From NCBI GenBank assembly GCA_964036295.1, contig OZ038465.1, forward strand, positions 19,376,831 through 19,440,830: a stretch of 64,000 bases of DNA, given 5' to 3'. Made by a program: the position numbers and the translations under genes. How positions within the stretch are numbered: position 1 is the stretch's first letter; every line of letters begins with the position of its first letter. The notes beneath the pieces were generated by a model that worked only from the letters and a program-made list of their open reading frames with translations, was not told the DNA's origin and searched no databases. The DNA is from Plumapathes pennacea (lineage: Eukaryota; Cnidaria; Anthozoa; Antipatharia; Myriopathidae). This document shows, in pieces, positions 30,606 to 43,187 of the stretch.

Positions 30606-33600
30606 GCCACTCTGTGTTAATATAAGAAAAGTTACCCATGATTACCCATGTATTAAACTAAATAAAATATTTAACATAAATTGTGAAATTTCATGCATCT
30701 ATTATAAGGCGGCACCATGACGTAGTATGACGTTTGTTTTCTGTGCAAATAGTAATGTTTTAATCAACAGCCACTCTGTGTTAATATAAGAACAGTTATC
30801 CGGGGTTACACTAAGATTTTAGAGGTTACCCATGATTACCCATGTATTAAACTAAACAAAATATTTAACAGCAATTGTGAAATTTCATGCATCTATTATA
30901 AGGCGGCACCATGTCGTGATGTGACGTTTGTTTTCTGCGCAGATAGTAATGTTTTAATCAACAGCCACTCTGTGATAATATAAGAACAGTTATCCAGGGT
31001 TTCACTAAGATTTTAGAGGTTACCCATGATTACCCATGTATTAAACTAAAGAAAATATTTAAGAGAAATTGTGAAATTTCATGCATCTATTATAAGGCGG
31101 CACCATGTCGTGATGTGACGTTTGTTTTCTGTGCAGATAGTAATGTTTTAATCAACAGCCACTCTGTGTTAATATAAGAACAGTTATCCGGGATTTCACT
31201 AAGATTTTAGAGGTTACCCATGATTACCCATGTATTAAACTAAAGAAAATATTTAAGAGAAATTGTGAAATTTCATGCAACTATTATGAGGGGGCACCAT
31301 GTCGTGATGTGACGTTTGTTTTTCTGTCCAGATAGTAATGTTTTAATCAACAGCCACTCTGTGTTAATATAAGAACAGTTATCCGGGGTTACACTAAGAT
31401 TTTAGAGGTTACCCATGATTACCCATGTATTAAAGTAAAGAAAATAGTTAACAGAAATTGTGAAATTTCATGCAACTATTTGGAGGGGGCACCATGTGGT
31501 GATGTGACGTTCGTTTTCTGCGCAGATATTAATGTTTTAATTAAAAGCTACTCTGCGTTAATATAAGAACAGTTATTCGGGGTTTCACTAAGATTTTAGA
31601 GGTTACCCACGATTACCCATGTATTAAAGTAAAGAAAATATTTAACAGAAGTTGTGAAATTTCATACATATATTATAAGGCGGCACCATGACGTAAAGTG
31701 ACGTTTGTTTTCTGTGCAGATAGTAATGTTTTAATCAACAGCCACTCTGTGTTAATATAAGAACAGTTATCCGGGGTACACTGAGATTTCAGAGGTTACC
31801 CATGATTACCCATGTATTAAACTAAAGAAAATATTTAACTGAAATTGTGAAATTTCATGCATCTATTATAAGGCGGCACCATGTCGTGATGTGACGTTTG
31901 TTTTCTGCGCAGATACTAATGTTTTAATCAACAGCCACTTTGTGTTAATATAAGAACAGTTATCCGGGATTTCACTAAGATTTTAGAGGTTACCCATGAT
32001 TACCCATGTATTAAACTAAAGAAAATATTTAACAGAAATTGTGAAATTTCATGCAACTATTTGGAAGGGGCACCATGTCGTGATGTGACGTTTGTTTTCT
32101 GCGCAGATAGTAATGTTTTAATCAACAGCCACTCTGTGTTAATATAAGAACAGTTATCCGGGGTTACACTAAGATTTTAGAGGTTACCCATGATTACCCA
32201 TGTATTAAAGTAAAGAAAATATTTAACAGAAATTGTGAAATTTCATGCAACTATTTGGAAGGGGCACCATGTGGTGATGTGACGTTCGTTTTCTGCGCAG
32301 ATATTAATGTTTTAATTAAAAGCTACTCTGTGTTAATATAAGAACAGTTATTCGGGGTTTCACTAAGATTTTAGAGGTTACCCATGATTACCCATGTATT
32401 AAACTAAAGAAAATATTTAACAGAAGTCGTGAAATTTCATACATATATTATAAGGCGGCACCATGACGTAAAGTGACGTTTGTTTTCTGCGCAGATAGTA
32501 ATGTTTTAATCAACAGCCACTCTGTGTTAATATAAGAACAGTTATCCGGGATTTCACTAAGATTTTAGAGGTTACCCATGATTACCCATGTATTAAAGTA
32601 AAGAAAATATTTAACTGAAATTGTGAAATTTCATGCATCTATTATAAGGCGGCACCGTGTGGTGATGTGACGTTCGTTTTCTGCGCAGATAGTAATGTTT
32701 TAATCAACAGCCACTCTGTGTTAGTATAAGAACAGTTATCCGGGGTTACACTAAGATTTTAGAGGTTACCCATGATTACCCATGTATTAAACTAAAGAAA
32801 ATATTTAAGAGAAATTGTGAAATTTCATGCATCTATTATAAGGCGGCACCATGTCGTGATGTGACGTTCGTTTTCTGCGCAGATAGTAATGTTTTGATCA
32901 ACAGCCACTCTGTGTTAATATAAGAACAGTTATCTGGGGTTTCACTAAGATTTTAGAGGTTACCCATGATTACCCATGTATTAAAGTAAAGAAAATATTT
33001 AACAGAAATTGTGAAATTTCATGCATCTATTATAAGGCGGCACCGTGTGGTGATGTGACGTTCGTTTTCTGCGCAAATAGTAATGTTTTAATCAACAGCC
33101 ACTCTGTGTTAATATAAGAACAGTTATCCGGGGTTACACTAAGATTTTAGAGGTTACCCATGATTACCCATGTATTAAACTAAACAAAATATTTAAGAAA
33201 AAATGGGAAATTTCATGCATCTATTATAAGGCGGCACCATGTCGTGATGTGACGTTCGTTTTCTGCGCAGATAGTAATGTTTTAATCAACAGCCACTCTG
33301 CGTTAATGAAAGAACAGTTATCCGGGATTTCACTAAGATTTTAGAGGTTACTCATGATTACCCATGTATTAAAGTAAAGAAAATATTTAACAGAAATTGT
33401 GAAATTTCATGCATCTATTATAAGGCGGCACCATGACGTAATGTGACGTTTGTTTTCTGCGCAGATAGTAATGTTTTAATCAACAGCCACTCTGTGTTAA
33501 TATAAGAACAGTTATCCGGGGTTTCACTAGGATTTTAGAGGTTACCCATGATTACCCATGTATTAAAGTAAAGAAAATATTTAACAGAAATTGTGAAATT

Positions 33601-34757
33601 TCATGCAACTATTATGAGGGGGCACCATGTGGTGATGTGACGTTTGTTTTCTATGCAGATAGTAATGTTTTAATCAACAGCCACTCTGTGTTAGTATAAG
33701 AACAGTTATCCGGGGTTACACTAAGATTTTAGAGGTTACCCATGATTACCCATGTATTAAACTAAAGAAAATATTTAAGAGAAATTGTGAAATTTCATGC
33801 AACTATTATGAGGGGGCACCATGTCGTGATGTGACGTTTGTTTTCTATGCAGATAGTAATGTTTTAATCAACAGCCACTCTGTGTTAATATAAGAACAGT
33901 TATCCGGGGTTACACTAAGATTTTAGAGGTTACCCATGATTACCCATGTATTAAACTAAACAAAATATTTAAGAGAAATTGTGAAATTTCATGCAACTCT
34001 TATGAGGGGGCACCATGTCGTGATGTGACGTTTGTTTTCTGCGCAGATAGTAATGTTTTAATCAACAGCCACTCTGCGTTAATAAAAGAACAGTTATCCG
34101 GGGTTTCACTAAGATTTTAGAGGTTACCCATGATTACCCATGTATTAAACTAAAGAAAATATTTAACAGAAATTGTGAAATTTCATGCATCTATTATAAG
34201 GGGGCACCATGACGTAATGTGACGTTTGTTTTCTGCGCAGATAGTAATGTTTTAATCAACAGCCACTCTGTGTTAATATAAGAACAGTTATCCGGGGTTT
34301 CACTAAGATTTTAGAGGTTACCCATGATTACCCATGTATTAAAGTAAAGAAAATATTTAACAGAAATTGTGAAATTTCATGCATCTATTATAAGGCGGCA
34401 CCATGACGTAATGTGACGTTTGTTTTCTCTGCAGATAGTAATGTTTTAATCAACAGCCACTCTGTGTTAGTATAAGAACAGTTATCCGGGGTTTCACGAA
34501 GATTTTAAAGGTGACCCATGACTACCCATGTATCAAAGTAAAGAAAATATTTAACTGAAATTGTGAAAATTCTTGCATCTATTATAAGGCGGCACCATGA
34601 CGTAATGTGACGTTTGTTTACTGCGCAGATAGTAATGTTTTAATCAACAGCCTTTCTGTGTTAGTATAAGCACAATTAACAGTGGTTTTAATAACATTTA
34701 GGGGTTACTCGTGGTTAACAATGTATTAAACTAAAGAAAAATTTAAGAGATATTTTG
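30606..34757. repeat. 194-bp satellite, array 1 (about 21 monomers)
   Basis: The monomer includes GGTTACCCATGATTACCCAT, GTGAAATTTCATGCATC, TATTATAAGGCGGCACCATG, TGTTTTCTGCGCAGATAG and TAATGTTTTAATCAACAGCC. The junction with block A2 (GTTGCCAC|TCTGTGTTA) is the same in units B and C. At the right end the array decays into an edge monomer and is then cut by Helitron 1. A pair of linked variant monomers recurs four monomers apart (31526 and 32301). Confidence 0.97.
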
Positions 34758-36244
34758 TCCCCGAACGAAGTGAGGGAAATACTCACGACACTAATGCAGT
34801 AATATTATACCGCCTACTTGGGGACTCCAAGCCTGTCGCCATCTCGAAATTTAACGTTGTCTGTCAGTCAGTCTGTCTGTCTGGCGTACGACTTTAGGCG
34901 CGGTTACCCCGCTAACCAATAACAAAGGTCGGATCGATCACGTGTGCCCTTTTGTTTTACTCGGAATAACTTAGAGAAATTAGATTTGAACGAAGCAACA
35001 ATATATCGTGGCTGCGTTCACGAAAATGGAAAACTTAACTGAAAAACTTGAAACACAACAGTCTCGCGAAGCTCGTCTTCAAATGAGAAAGGAACAGGCA
35101 CGAGCAAGGCGAAATCGTGAAACGAGCGAACAACAGCGCATGAATGCCGATCGAAAGCGACATGAACAGAAGCAAGCGGGTAACGCAGACAACTCCGCAA
35201 AGAGAACAGCGCTTGAACGCAAATCGGAAACTTCAGGAGAAAAAGCGGGCCGAAAAGAAGACTCCGCAAAGACAACAGCGCATGAATGCCGACCAAAAGC
35301 GACATGAACAGAAGCGGGTAACACAGACAACTCCGCAAAGGGAACATTGCTTGAAAGCAAATCGGGAGCTTCAGACGCCGTTTTGTGTTAAACTCAGATA
35401 CTTATTTAGAAAGGACAAGCAGCAAAGGTTAGTCAGTGGAAATCGAACAATCACCGTGACAAATATATTCTATCCCGTATAGCTTGTAACTCGATCACTT
35501 CAAGAATGTATTAAAATCTGTATGCTGATCATTTTCCCTCGAAGTATTGTTTTACTACGCTTCTGTCGCTAGTTTCGGCTACCGTATTCGCTCAGAGCAA
35601 TCGGAACTTGGAGTCTTGAATGATTTAGTCAGATGTCTTATTTTTCTGTAATCTGGCACGCGGTGATTGCAGCGAGAATCGTTCACAAGCCCTTAGAAGT
35701 ATTACTGGGTCTGAAGCCCGTGTATAATTTGAAGTAAACTGTTCAAGTTTTGCTTTGATTCTGGGAGAAATCTTGCTGTTTTGAGTGGGTTCACATACAA
35801 AACAATTCGAGCCTATTAAATATGCACGCCTGAGTCTGGTGCATTCAGTAGTAAAAACAAATCGCACAGGAAGCCTATTTAATTGTACTGCCTATGAATT
35901 CAAAATTGGAAAATCAGTGTTCCTTTTTTCCCGTACTACGACGGCCGACCAACTTCAAACTTTGAGTATTAAATTTCGAGAACGTGCTTGGCAGACTGTA
36001 TGAATTAATTTGACGTGCCGACCGTGGGAAATACGTACTTCGTCACGCAATCGATTCTTTTTTCAACGCAAAAGTATAACACACACCATTCTTTTTCTCC
36101 TTCCTTTGCGTGTAGCACTTGAGTTCGAAGAAAAGATTGAGTCAACATTTCGGTAAAACAAAGGCTACTCTTGTTGGGAGTTACCAAAGTAAAAGTCCCA
36201 TCAATGGCAGAGTGAGGGGGTATATGCGATTATCGTATTTCTAG
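34758..36244 (+). mobile_element. Helitron, copy 1
   Basis: Starts TCCCCGAACGAAG and ends TATTTCTAG, matching the Helitron rule 5'-TC...CTRR-3', followed by T. A short dyad (TGCGAT-T-ATCGTA) sits a few bases before the end, as expected for the terminal hairpin. There are no terminal inverted repeats or target duplication. The uninserted paralogue at about 26235-26255 (CATTGTGTAATTACATGC) gives the empty site. The preceding base is G rather than the usual A. The interior holds a decayed Helitron-type N-terminal coding segment, but no Rep or helicase. Confidence 0.82.
35026..35391 (+). pseudogene. Decayed N-terminal segment of a Helitron protein
   Basis: Charged repeats of about 23 residues: QSREARLQMRKEQARARRN, TSEQQRMNADRKRHEQK, then TPQREQRLNANRKLQEKKR and TPQRQQRMNADQKRHEQKR. 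This Glu-Gln-Arg/Arg-Leu style of repeat is common at the N-terminus of Helitron replication-helicase proteins. The frame shifts near 35175-35190, so the ORF is broken, and no downstream Rep/helicase motif follows. Assignment is by motif style plus location within a Helitron. Confidence 0.5.
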
Positions 36245-36900
36245 TAATTACATGCTTCTATTATAAGGCGTCACCATGACGTGATGTGTGATGTTTGTTT
36301 ACTTCCCGGATAATAATTTTTTAATCAACAGCCACTCTGCGTTAAGATAAGAACAGTTATCCGGGGTTTAACTAAGATTTTAGAGGTTACCCATGATTAC
36401 CCATGTATTAAAGTAAAGAAAATATTTAACTGAAATTGTGAAATTTCATGCATCTATTATGAGGCGGCACCATGTCGTGATGTGTGATATTTGCTTACTT
36501 CGCGGATAATAATGTTTTAATCAACAGCCACTCTGCGTTAATATAATTACAGTGACCCGTGGTTTTTTAAACAGTTTAAGGGTTACCCATGGTTAGCCGT
36601 GTATGAAACTAAAGAAGCTTCGAACGGGGAGAGGAGGGAAGGAGGCCTCAACATTTTATCCAAATTTTTCTGGGCGAAAAAACAAAACATCTGTTCACAC
36701 AAAACTGTGGGTGGTATAAATTTTAACAATACTTTTTATACTTATGGATAATTTTCATGACAACACCGCGTATTTGAGAAACATTGTGTAATTATATACT
36801 TCTATTATAAGGCGTCACCGTGACAACATGATATGACGTTTGTTTATTGCGCGGCTAGTAAAGTTTTTATCAAGCGCCACTCTGACAAACGGAAACACCG
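36245..36900. repeat. Edge satellite monomers of unit B, right of Helitron 1
   Basis: Continues the monomer interrupted at 34757 (TAATTACATGCTTCTATTAT), then two or three diverged monomers running into GAAGCTTCGAACGGGGAGAG and the shared 5' flank. Confidence 0.8.
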
Positions 36901-37545
36901 TGTGATTAACCAACTGACGGAAAGACCGTGTAATTGATCTAAAAATCTCTGTGCTGCATATTCACTTTCATAATTTGGTTGAGAAGCGCGGTTTCCATTG
37001 ATTCATTTTGTTACTTAGGTTTGTGATATTTCACGATACGATCTCGTATTGGGTCTTCTAACTGATCTTAGTGTGTCGAATGGAGCCTTATACAGATTTT
37101 ATTATTATTATTATTTTGTAAAAGACGTGTCCTAGTTTGAGGAATGATAAGTTTCTGGTGACTTTTCCTTGTTTCTTGAGAACAGCTGTAAAATCATATG
37201 GCCAGATACATGGTGTGCCTTAACTCTTGTAATACCCCAAGGAAAATGTCTTGATAGTTATAAGGTATTCTGAGGTTTGGCTTAAAAAGAGCACTCTCTG
37301 TAAAAATAGATCGGTTTTGACCGCCATACTTTGCTCTCAGAAAAGACCAAAGGTGACCAAAAATTAGAACTCAAACGTTTGAGGCAAACATTCTGGGATT
37401 GAAAGGAGATGTTTTGCAATTGGTTTGTTATAGTTTGCTTCAACCGTGGGCTTACTTTATGTATAAAAGGAGGACTAGTCTGTTCAGCAAGATACTGTAA
37501 TGTTGTGTTGGTGGAATCAATAGAGCTCTTACTGTACATGTACGG

Positions 37546-38899
37546 CAATATCTATTCAGTTATACATTTATATTTTTATCATATTTGGGTAGGTTAATTG
37601 TGCTTAAAGTCTTCCCTACTCCTTCCCTTCTTTGTCACTGTGCTCTGCTTCATCCGTAACTATCAGTCTCTCTGCGCTGCCTTTCTGATTTACTTAATCA
37701 CTTTCATTCCCTCACTAATCTCCTTCTCTTTGTACTTGAAGTTTATCGATTTCCGAAAGGCCTTTGACTCTGTCTCTCACATTATCTTGCCGCAAAAGTT
37801 ACAAGGCTATGGAATTATGGGGGACTTATGGCAATGGCTGACCGACTACCTATCCAATCGGACACAGTTTGCCACTGTAGGTTAGGGCAAATTTCAGACC
37901 ACCAACGTCACCTGTGGAGTACCACAGGGATCAGTTTTGGTCCCAATTCTGTTTAGCCTGTACACCAACGACCTCCCTGACACCATCTCCTCCCTGGAGG
38001 AAGCAAGCATTGAGATGTTCGCAGATGACACCACCCTTTACTGCATAGCCGACAACGTTGACTCTGCTATAGCAGCATCTAATAAAGCCCTAGCCCTCAT
38101 CGACGAATGGTGCGTTAAACACGCCATGACACTACATAAAAAAATGGGAAGCTATGCTATTATCAGGAAAGAAACTAGTCGGCCCAATTCAAGAATTAAA
38201 GAGTAACAACAATGCCATCGAATTTGTCAACAAGATGCCTTGGTATCAGAATCGACAATAAATTGAGCTGGACCACGCACCTCCGTGACCTTATTACGTC
38301 ATATGCTAACAAGCTCAATCTGCTCAAATCTATGAAGTTTCTACCAACAGTGCTCTCGTAACATTTTACTTCAGAGTAATCCTGCCGTCAATCACTTACG
38401 GAACAATCCTCTGGGGGAATTTCAATAACACCATATTCCAAGACTTTGAGAAAAATGCATGTAAGGGTAGCCAATATCATTTACAAGATTGAATGGAACA
38501 CTCCCAGCACTGACGTCCTCGAAAGAGTAAAATGGAACACACTATTTTGGCAATACAAATATAGGCTAGCGACATTTGTGCATTCGGAAACCACCTACAG
38601 TAAACTTTTCACTCATATGAGTTCTAAATATTTTCTAAGAGGAAGAAACAAGCTATTCATCCTGCAACCACGCACGGACGCCGTTTGTAAGTCAATCACA
38701 TACAGGTCATTAGTACTGTGGAATTACTTAGAAGAGCCCCTTCAAGAAAAACCACACTTCTGTTTCAAAGCTAGTAAGATGCACATAAACAGCATACCCC
38801 TAAAGCCAAACACAAGACTTAGCGAAGAGTCTGTGTACAATTGAAGCAAAGAGCGCTCATTCAACTTATCCATCACTCAGCTACCTTTGGGCAATATTA
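37546..38899 (+). pseudogene. LINE family II in unit B, coding part (broken)
   Basis: Second non-LTR retrotransposon family. Motifs: FIDFRKAFDSVSHIILPQKL (from about 37742), a TAG after FATVG (about 37884), CGVPQGSVLVPILFSLYTND and MFADDTTLYC. Further frameshifts follow around 38140-38450, and the C-terminal region includes SITYRSLVLWNYLEEPL. It is 5'-truncated: the segment before FIDFRKAF is a hydrophobic frame of uncertain origin. It is shared at the same site with unit C and absent from unit A, and split by Helitron 2 at 38900. Confidence 0.9.
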
Positions 38900-40641
38900 T
38901 CCCCGAACGAAGTGAGGGAAATATTCACGACGCTAATGCAGTAGTATTATCGCCTTATCGGAGACTCCAAGCGTGTCGCCATCTCGAAATCTGATGTTCG
39001 TGTGTTTGTCTGTTTGTGCCATACGACCTCGTCCCAAGGCCCTCCGCGTCGAGCGACCACAGCAGGCGAGGTTACATCGGCAGCTTAACTGTAAACCGCC
39101 ATTTTCTTGGAGACATGCGATAGAGTACGAACTGAAGTGATTTTGTACAACAAGATGCAGATACAAGGCCAAGCAGTTCGACGAACGGCTGTAAATTGCC
39201 CGGATATTTTGCCAGTGCATGGGAGGCAAGCTTTACTAGACGTAAAACGGATTCTTTAAGGCCCAACTGGTTGACCTGAACACTAATCCCAGACGCCAGT
39301 ATTGTGTTAAAACGCAGACGCTTCTTCAGAAAGGAATAGCAAAATACAGTCGGTGGAAATCGAACAATCACTGTTGCAAATTTCGCCTTTCGCAATAACA
39401 GGAATGCAGTTTTCAGAATCCAAGTTTGACAAGATGACAACACAATACAATGGAAAGTGGAATTTTCGTACTGTATGAGGACTGCTCTATACAGTGTATT
39501 TTGAAATCATTGAAGACGTAAACAATAGTGTTTTGGGTTTTGTTTCCTTTGCTGGAAAAGAGCTAAAGCTATGGCTTTCAGGAACCGGTGAGTTTTGAAA
39601 ATTTACATCAATTAACGTTAAATACACTTTTGTTAAACGACGGTCGTGTTATCATTGGTATTTCAACAATTGCCGTATATTTTGTCGTTTGATGCCCCGG
39701 GAACTGTGATGAAGGCCAAGTAGGATTATACTGTGATCTTTTCGCTGGTTTTCAAAGCTATTTTTAAAATGCCTTCGTGCAAGATTGTGTCATCCGATTC
39801 CTGACATGTTTGCATAATTTCATTGACAGTCTGACACATGCTGTGAAGTTTTGTCGCCGCGTTTGTTGGCACACTGTATTCAAGGATAAAATGTAACCGG
39901 GTTAAAATGCTTTTGCTTTTTGAAGGCTATTAAAGTAGAAAATATCCGGCCACTGCTTTCCAAATTAAACAATATGTCTACTAGCGGGACCCCCGTAAGA
40001 TACTCGCTCAACACAATCGGACTTTGTATTATTTAGTGACCGGGTTTGCTCGCTCAATAAAATCGGACCTTGTATTATTTAGTGACTTGATTTCTTTTTT
40101 CTGTCAAAGATTTTAAAATCGTCAAACGCAGTTTGAAAAGTTGTTGTGTTCAAAATTGAATCCCTGCCAAAATTCACACGATTCCGAGACTTCGAAAGCG
40201 TGTAAACAAGCGACTCGCTTTGACGGTTCTAAATTTGGCACACACACAAAAAAAAAAACATACACGTATGTGGTTAGGATAAAGCATTGGCTGGAGAAAT
40301 CGCGGCTTTTCTTGAAATTCATAAAAACTTCGGTGTCCAAGATTGACTTTGCTTGGCTTTCAAGCCTCGGGAGTATTCTGTAGTTGCGTGTAAATGTTTT
40401 CTCAGCGAATTTTGAAGTTCAGCTAGTGTCTACGAAAATTGCAGACTGTGCACGTTGTCTGAACTAAACCAGACTGCCGTGTGACAAAGATTTTTTTAGC
40501 GGCCGACTGGTGACGTCGCTACACAGCCGTGGTTTGCTGAAAAAAAAATTAAATAATGTCCGAACGGAAAATAAACAAGAATCCCGCTTTCCGAAAACCC
40601 ACTACTGAGCGAGGGGATATCTGCGATTATCGTATTTCTAG
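38900..40641 (+). mobile_element. Helitron, copy 2, inside LINE family II
   Basis: Starts TCCCCGAACGAAGTGAGGGA after A, and ends GCGATTATCGTATTTCTAG before T: the canonical A^T insertion, 5'-TC, CTAG-3' end and subterminal dyad. The unit C LINE at about 50025-50045 (GCAATATTATATTTTATATT) is the undisturbed site. It shares its 5' part and a middle segment (GGAAATCGAACAATCAC) with copy 1 but is longer and diverged in the centre. The small ORFs inside show no Rep or helicase motif. Confidence 0.85.
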
Positions 40642-40926
40642 TATTTTATATTACCTTATACAATTTCCATACTTACGCATATTTAAACACACATACATCT
40701 AACTCAATCACGTTTAAATATATGCGCTTTCAAGTTATTAATTCGATATTTCGATAATTAAGATATTACTGTCAGATTATAAATCTCGGTAGTTAGTTAG
40801 ATATCCAACTTGCTATGTAACTAGTTAGCTTAAGTCCAATGTTTAGTTCCTGATATATAGATTTTATCAGCACGGCCACATCAGCTCTAATGCTGCAGTC
40901 GCCTAACACCGTGTATAAATGAATGA

Positions 40927-40959
<33 letters not shown>

Positions 40960-41025
40960 CATTATTACTATTTATTATACAATGGGATCAGAAACAACTT
41001 TTAAAGCTGAATGAGCATTTAGTGT
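40642..41025 (+). pseudogene. LINE family II in unit B, 3' end
   Basis: Continuation of the LINE after Helitron 2: an AT-rich 3' UTR with a (TTA)n tract at about 40927-40965, ending at the junction with GATGTAGTTGAACAAGCAAG, which is contiguous with the flank in unit A. Confidence 0.8.
40927..40972. repeat. (TTA)n microsatellite in LINE tail, unit B
   Basis: About 12 ATT/TTA units. The same tract in unit C is much longer (about 50326-50447). Confidence 0.9.
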
Positions 41026-41611
41026 ATGATGTAGTTGAACAAGCAAGACGAGTTATTTCAAGTAGCACATTACTGTTTAATGCTAAATAGACAAAATGCA
41101 CATGCAGGCAGTTCTAAAAACGCAATAGTTATTGTTGTTAAAAGAATAGTTTTTGTTTGTTTTCTAGGATGTGATGAGGTTAACTTGATGTTTGTTGCAG
41201 AGAAACGCTCTTCCTATTCCTACTACATAAAAACTATTGCTACAGTGTGCCAGAGAAATGCCTGTTCTATTCCTATTTCTTTATTGTCAGGTAATAAACT
41301 AACTGTAGTATGCAAGTGACTATGCTGGAGGCCTACTGGTGCTTATCATCCACCCTTCCACACAAGATCTGACAGGTTTGTTTGAACAAACAAGGCATTG
41401 ATCTATCAGTCAGGGAGCCCCTTTTTACACTTGGTGAGTCTTGCTAAACGATGTGTGCTGGTCTTTTATTTCCGCACTTGCAGTGTATGACTATGGAATA
41501 CTGCTACAACACAGGGCTACTGTACACTGAACAATACATAAAGAAGGCAGATATATCTGTGTGTTCTGTACATGCTATGACTGGGTACAATAACACTATG
41601 GTATTTTGCAG

Positions 41612-41692
41612 ATGCATGTGAAAAATAACATGGCTTTTTATTCTTTACCAAGGGCGGATGTCCAATTTGCGGAAGAGAATCCAGGCAAAATC
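41612..41692 (+). pseudogene. Exon-like module 1 of block B1
   Basis: Identical by eye to 27989-28069, including the acceptor and donor. It lies at the start of the tract that is almost identical between A and B. Confidence 0.35.
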
Positions 41693-42222
41693 GTAAGTGT
41701 GAGAAGAAGAAAAACTAAGTTTTAGCAACTTGAGACAGCAGGATTTAACCTTTGCAAGCGGAGTGATGAAGAAACAAAAAGCTGTATACTGACTGCAGCG
41801 TATCAAGAGAGATGTAAAAGGCCAGTGGAAAATAATGATTAGATCTCAGAATCAGCTACAGAGTATCGAAGGAGATTGAAAATGTGATGGGTTAAGGGAC
41901 ACACTACAGAAGCAGATACTACACAAAGTGTCCAAGGAACAGTGACACAATCCTCGCCGTGAGCTGCCAAACCAACCTGGACCGCAGACAGTCTAGGCAT
42001 TGAAAATGTCCCTGAAGTTATAACAATACTAAATACTGTAAATTTGAAATTTTATACAAAATTTTCAGAGAAGTTGAACTTTTATCCAAGTGCTGTATTG
42101 TCAGAGTTGCTGATAGAAGTTAAGTATTTTATAAAATAGGGAGAAGAAGTCCTTGATCAGGAAAAATTGACACGTGACACTTTTTGAAAACGAGATATTG
42201 CACTGTTGTTGTTTGTTTCCAG

Positions 42223-42417
42223 CTGACAACAGGTGCTCTGAGAATATGAAGTCTGCTTCAAGCCCAGTGTGTTCACTCAGAGATGAGACACGTTCTGGCA
42301 GTGGAGAGATTCTCCCGCTGCCTGTTATAAGAACGTGGGAAAAGTTGCTGGTGACGTTTAATCAGAAGATTGTTCCGTATGATCTGGAAACACTGTCCGG
42401 CAAAACATATCAAGCAG
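42223..42417 (+). pseudogene. Exon-like module 2 of block B1
   Basis: Equivalent of 28600-28794, with an identical predicted peptide across the module. As in A1, the open frame depends on a deletion relative to block D and the second blocks. Confidence 0.3.
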
Positions 42418-42534
42418 GTACTGACCATATGAAAATGCCTACATCTATTGAATGCTAGAGTATTTGCTTTTTGTTTACTGGTCTTTTTCTGTACGACAGG
42501 TTTTCTTTCTTAAGTTTTCTTTTCTTCTTCAAAG

Positions 42535-42678
42535 CCTGTCCTCTCTAACGCATAAGCAAAAGAGAGCGAGATTAGCGACGTATAGATCAAACTCGTACGT
42601 TCCTGGCGTCTTATGTTTATGTCGCCACTGTCGCTCTCTTGTGCTTATACTTATACTTATGCACTAGTGAAGACCAGG
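42535..42678. repeat. Hairpin MITE in block B1
   Basis: Copy of the hairpin at 28912-29055. A truncated copy lacking the right-hand GACCAGG lies in block B2 near 44395-44525. Confidence 0.65.
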
Positions 42679-43139
42679 TTTAGACCTTTATAATACTGCT
42701 GCACCTTTGTGTCTGTGTTGCTATTTTTTGTTTAGAGTTTTGTCTTTCTCTGCGTGCAATCTTCCTTTATTCCTTCCCTTCGTTCCTCCTCCATTCCATT
42801 CTTCTCTCCTTCACCCCCTTTTCTCCCTTTTCTTCCCGTAAAACACGTAAATCGCGTTCCGTTCGTGGCCCGTAACTTCTATCGGTAATTTCGTTCAACG
42901 TTTTGAAACCTGCCTTATCACCATCACTGCTTCTTTAGTCTATTTTATTCCAATAAGAGGGATATTTTCCTTCGGGTCTGTTTTTAAAATATATTTTTTT
43001 ACTTGATGCCCAGTTTCTAGGATACAACGTCGAAGTGTTGAACTTGTGCTTTGCTGGACTGTACGTTGCCACCAATAGCGACCAGCCCAGAGTGTGTGAC
43101 GTCACTGTGACTGTCAGAGGGACATTGTAATAGTGTGCT

Positions 43140-43187
43140 GCACAAACAACGCTGTGCTGTGATCCATCAGCACAGCGTTGTTTGTGC
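43140..43187. repeat. Perfect 19-bp hairpin in unit B
   Basis: Same stem GCACAAACAACGCTGTGCT and 10-base loop as at 29532-29579. Confidence 0.9.

Larger units (their letters stand above)
26040..34640 (+). repeat. Segmental repeat unit A
   Basis: First of three head-to-tail copies of a multi-kilobase unit. Order: diverged edge satellite monomers (about 26040-26750), a shared 5' flank with AAGAAGCTTCGAACGGGGAG at about 26420, block A1 (about 27430-29640), block A2 (about 29690-30605) and satellite array 1. It lacks the LINE found at the equivalent point of units B and C: GTACGGGAATGATGTAG at about 27427 is the near-empty site. Confidence 0.85.
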
